Position numbers and translations under genes: made by a program | The notes under the pieces: model-generated | Told to the model about the DNA's origin: nothing | Seen by the model: only the letters and a program-made list of their open reading frames with translations | The model's database searches: none | In this document: piece after piece, positions 61,990 through 64,000 of the stretch | Position numbering within the stretch: the first letter of the stretch is position 1 | How the letters are laid out: the number at the start of each line of letters is the position of its first letter | Assembly: GCF_000767465.1 (NCBI RefSeq) | Contig: NZ_CP009291.1 | Coordinates: forward strand, 2,451,001 to 2,515,000 | DNA from: Novosphingobium pentaromativorans US6-1 | GTDB taxonomy: Bacteria > Pseudomonadota > Alphaproteobacteria > Sphingomonadales > Sphingomonadaceae | DNA: 64,000 bases | Reading direction: 5' to 3'

Positions 61990-62035
61990 GGCATTGTCTG
62001 CATACCGCAAGGGCCTGCAGTCTTGAGGGTACCTG

Positions 62036-64000
62036 TCAGAGCGCGATCACGCCGCCGTCGTCCTTGGTGATGGCGATCACGGCCGAACGCGGGCGCACCG
62101 TGGCCGCTGCCGAACCGGCCTGGCTGTCGGGCCAGTGGCTGGTCGGAGCAGCCGGAGTGCCGTCTTCGCCCGGGTGCTGGATGCCGACGAAGAGCGTGCG
62201 GCCGTCCGGGGTCATGTCGATGCCGGTGATCTCGCATTCGACCGGGCCGGTCAGGAAGCGGCGCAGGTTCGCGGCGCTTGCCGCCGCGCCAACGACAGTG
62301 GCCTGCTGCGCGGTCGAGCCGTCCGAGGCCTTGTTGGTGATCGTCTTCGCGCCGCCGTCCCCGACCGTGCCCGGCATCGCGGCCAGCAGCATGCAGTTGG
62401 TGCGGTCGGTCATTGCGCCGTCGTCGGTCTCGATCCACAGGAGCGGATTGACCTGGCCTGCCGGATTGGTCTTGCGCGAGAAGTAGAGGCCGTCCGGGCT
62501 TGAGAAGTCGTTGTCGTTGGTCAGGCCCGAGATGTTGACGTTGGTCGGATCGGCGTCGGTCGAATCCGCGCCGAAGAGGTAGATATCCCAGGCGAAGGTC
62601 GTGGCCGCCGTGGTGTCGCCGTCCTCGCGCAGGCGAATGATGTGGCCGTTGGGGTTGCCGTAGCTGACCGAGCCCGAAAGTTTCGGATCGCCGTAGTGGC
62701 GCGGGTTGGCCGCATCGGTGCCGTTGAGCGGACGGTTCGAGGCGTTGTTGTTGGTGAGGGTGAGATAGATCTCGCCGGTCATCGGATTGCCGGCGGTCCA
62801 TTCCGGACGGTCCATCGGCGTGGCGCCCAGTGCGTCCGCGGCGAGGCGGGTGTTGATCAGGATGTCGGCCTGGTCGGCGAAGACGTACTCGGGCGCCGAA
62901 CCCGTGGCGGGACGGTTGGGTACCTGGCCGAAGACCAGCGGCAGCCATTCACCGGTGCCGTCGGCATCGAAGCGCGCAACATAGAGCGTGCCGTTGTCGA
63001 GATACTTGTCGCCTACGGCGAGACGGTCGCTGGCATTGCCGTCGGCCGCATCCCAGCTGGCGTTCGATACGTACTTGTAGAGGTACTCACGGCGGGAATC
63101 GTCGCCCATGTAGACGCCGACAGGCTGACCTGCGGCGATCTGCACGAAGGCGCCTTCATGGCCGAAGCGGCCCAGCGCCGTCCGCTTGCGCGGCGTCGAT
63201 GCCGGATCGTAGGGATCGATTTCGACGACCCAGCCATACTGGTTCGGCTCATTGCGATAGTCCTGTGCAGCGCTCGCGCCCAGGATCGTCGCGTTCCACT
63301 TGGCGAACATGTCGTCGCTCGGCGTTGCCTTCGACCACGAGAAGTTGCCGCTGGTGCTGGTCACGCCATAGCGGGAAAGGGCCGTCAGCTCGCGGGGCGT
63401 GCGTGCGGTGGCGTCACTGGCGTCGCGGCGGAAGTAGAAGGCCCAGTTCTCTTCGCAGGTGAGGTTGGTCGCCCAACCGCTGATGCCGTTGGCGCAGTTG
63501 TTGATCGTGCCGCGACCGGCCGTGCCGTCGGACGAGTACTTGGTGACCAGCATCGCCGAACCTGCGGCGGGCCCATGCAGGCTCATCGGCGTGTTGGGCG
63601 TGATGCGGCGGTTGAAGCTGCTGTCCTGTACGTAGCTCCAGGTCCGGTCGCCCGCGTCCTTGTACTCGGAAACGCTGACGCCGTGTGCTTCGATTTCCTT
63701 CTTCGCCTCCGCAGCCGGACGCGATCCGTCGCCATTGGTCGTCGGACCGTTGGGGTGCAGGTACTGCACGTTCAGGTTTTCGTGGTTCTGGACCATGAGG
63801 CCACGCGTCGAGCTGGTATCGTCGCGCGAGCCGGCTGCGTTGAGGCCGAAGAAGTGCAGTGCGTCGCCGTGATCGCCGATGCGCTGGGCGAAGTTGTCGT
63901 CCGATCCGTCGTTGGCATAAGCCGAAACGCCGGCGGCCAGAGGATCGCCAAGGCGCGTCATCACCGTAACCGAGTAACCTTCCGGCACTGTCACGATGTC
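62036..64000 (-). CDS. phoX: PhoX-family alkaline phosphatase (N terminus outside the window)
   Basis: At least 655 codons; the frame is open through the window end, so the N terminus and Tat signal are missing. PhoX (DUF839) blocks: QNHENLNVQYLHPNG, TINNCANGISGWATNLTCEEN, RFGHEGAFVQIAAG, GDDSRREYLYKYVS and FVGIQHPGEDG. PhoX is a Ca2+/Fe-dependent secreted phosphatase used under phosphate limitation. No Pho box can be checked since the promoter is outside the window. Confidence 0.93.
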   Translation of the reverse strand, partial: DIVTVPEGYSVTVMTRLGDPLAAGVSAYANDGSDDNFAQRIGDHGDALHFFGLNAAGSRDDTSSTRGLMVQNHENLNVQYLHPNGPTTNGDGSRPAAEAKKEIEAHGVSVSEYKDAGDRTWSYVQDSSFNRRITPNTPMSLHGPAAGSAMLVTKYSSDGTAGRGTINNCANGISGWATNLTCEENWAFYFRRDASDATARTPRELTALSRYGVTSTSGNFSWSKATPSDDMFAKWNATILGASAAQDYRNEPNQYGWVVEIDPYDPASTPRKRTALGRFGHEGAFVQIAAGQPVGVYMGDDSRREYLYKYVSNASWDAADGNASDRLAVGDKYLDNGTLYVARFDADGTGEWLPLVFGQVPNRPATGSAPEYVFADQADILINTRLAADALGATPMDRPEWTAGNPMTGEIYLTLTNNNASNRPLNGTDAANPRHYGDPKLSGSVSYGNPNGHIIRLREDGDTTAATTFAWDIYLFGADSTDADPTNVNISGLTNDNDFSSPDGLYFSRKTNPAGQVNPLLWIETDDGAMTDRTNCMLLAAMPGTVGDGGAKTITNKASDGSTAQQATVVGAAASAANLRRFLTGPVECEITGIDMTPDGRTLFVGIQHPGEDGTPAAPTSHWPDSQAGSAAATVRPRSAVIAITKDDGGVIAL

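Noticed and set aside
59839..62010. 723-codon open frame on the minus strand
   Set aside because: A shadow of the M3 peptidase gene, which has clear motifs on the plus strand.

Overview
The window looks like chromosome from a sphingomonad alphaproteobacterium, most like Novosphingobium or a close relative. The reasons are high-GC coding on both strands, a SUF operon led by an Rrf2 regulator, many TonB/aromatic-catabolism genes, a PhoX phosphatase, OpgD/OpgH, and the MmcB and DUF1289 genes typical of this order. All calls come from reading the sequence; no database search was run.

Layout. 1-2.7 kb: a DEDDh exonuclease-like gene, a PfkB-family (adenosine-type) kinase and two small genes. 2.7-9.1 kb: a nine-gene minus-strand SUF iron-sulfur operon in which every gene overlaps the next by 1-4 bases. 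It holds rrf2-sufB-(DUF559-like)-sufC-sufD-sufS-sufT-(GNAT)-sufA. Upstream of it, at 9.26-9.37 kb, is a strong candidate small RNA made of three hairpins. 9.5-19.9 kb is housekeeping: pyrD, an acyl-CoA synthetase, a Ca2+/H+ antiporter, a GluR0-like ligand-gated K+ channel (apparently starting at CTG), thiS/thiG, a MerC-type gene under a Zur-like box, heme A synthase, cutA, and rplM-rpsI with a terminator.

20-25.8 kb: an MFS exporter region carrying an exact 817-bp direct tandem duplication, which leaves one intact transporter and one half-transporter, followed by DUF2141, a sterol-desaturase-type hydroxylase, a DEAD-box helicase, DUF1289 and mmcB. 26.54-32.49 kb: tRNA-Arg(CCG), then a 5.9-kb integrated island bounded by a 45-bp repeat of the tRNA 3' end. 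The island has a tyrosine integrase, an AlpA/Xis-like protein, a chain of small ATGA-coupled genes, an HUH-type Rep protein with a perfect inverted repeat inside its own reading frame, two genes overlapping in different frames, an NYN nuclease and a secreted cargo protein.

32.6-53.6 kb: a catabolic cluster that appears to handle an imported aromatic or stilbene/apocarotenoid-like compound. It includes a TonB receptor, MFS carrier, GMC oxidoreductase, carotenoid-cleavage-type dioxygenase, FAD monooxygenase, extradiol-type VOC dioxygenase, two FAH-family hydrolases, a metallo-beta-lactamase-fold hydrolase, an alpha/beta hydrolase, an amidohydrolase, an aldehyde dehydrogenase, and NTF2-fold and DUF3237 proteins, with AraC, MarR and TetR regulators. 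Three of its promoter regions share a palindrome ATTCC-N8-GGAAT, which suggests one regulator controls uptake, ring cleavage and the hydrolytic lower steps together.

53.9-64 kb: a NodT/TolC-like lipoprotein that seems to lack its beta-barrel strands, a MacA-like adaptor with no inner-membrane pump, then opgD-opgH for periplasmic glucan synthesis, an M3 oligopeptidase and a phoX gene cut by the window edge.
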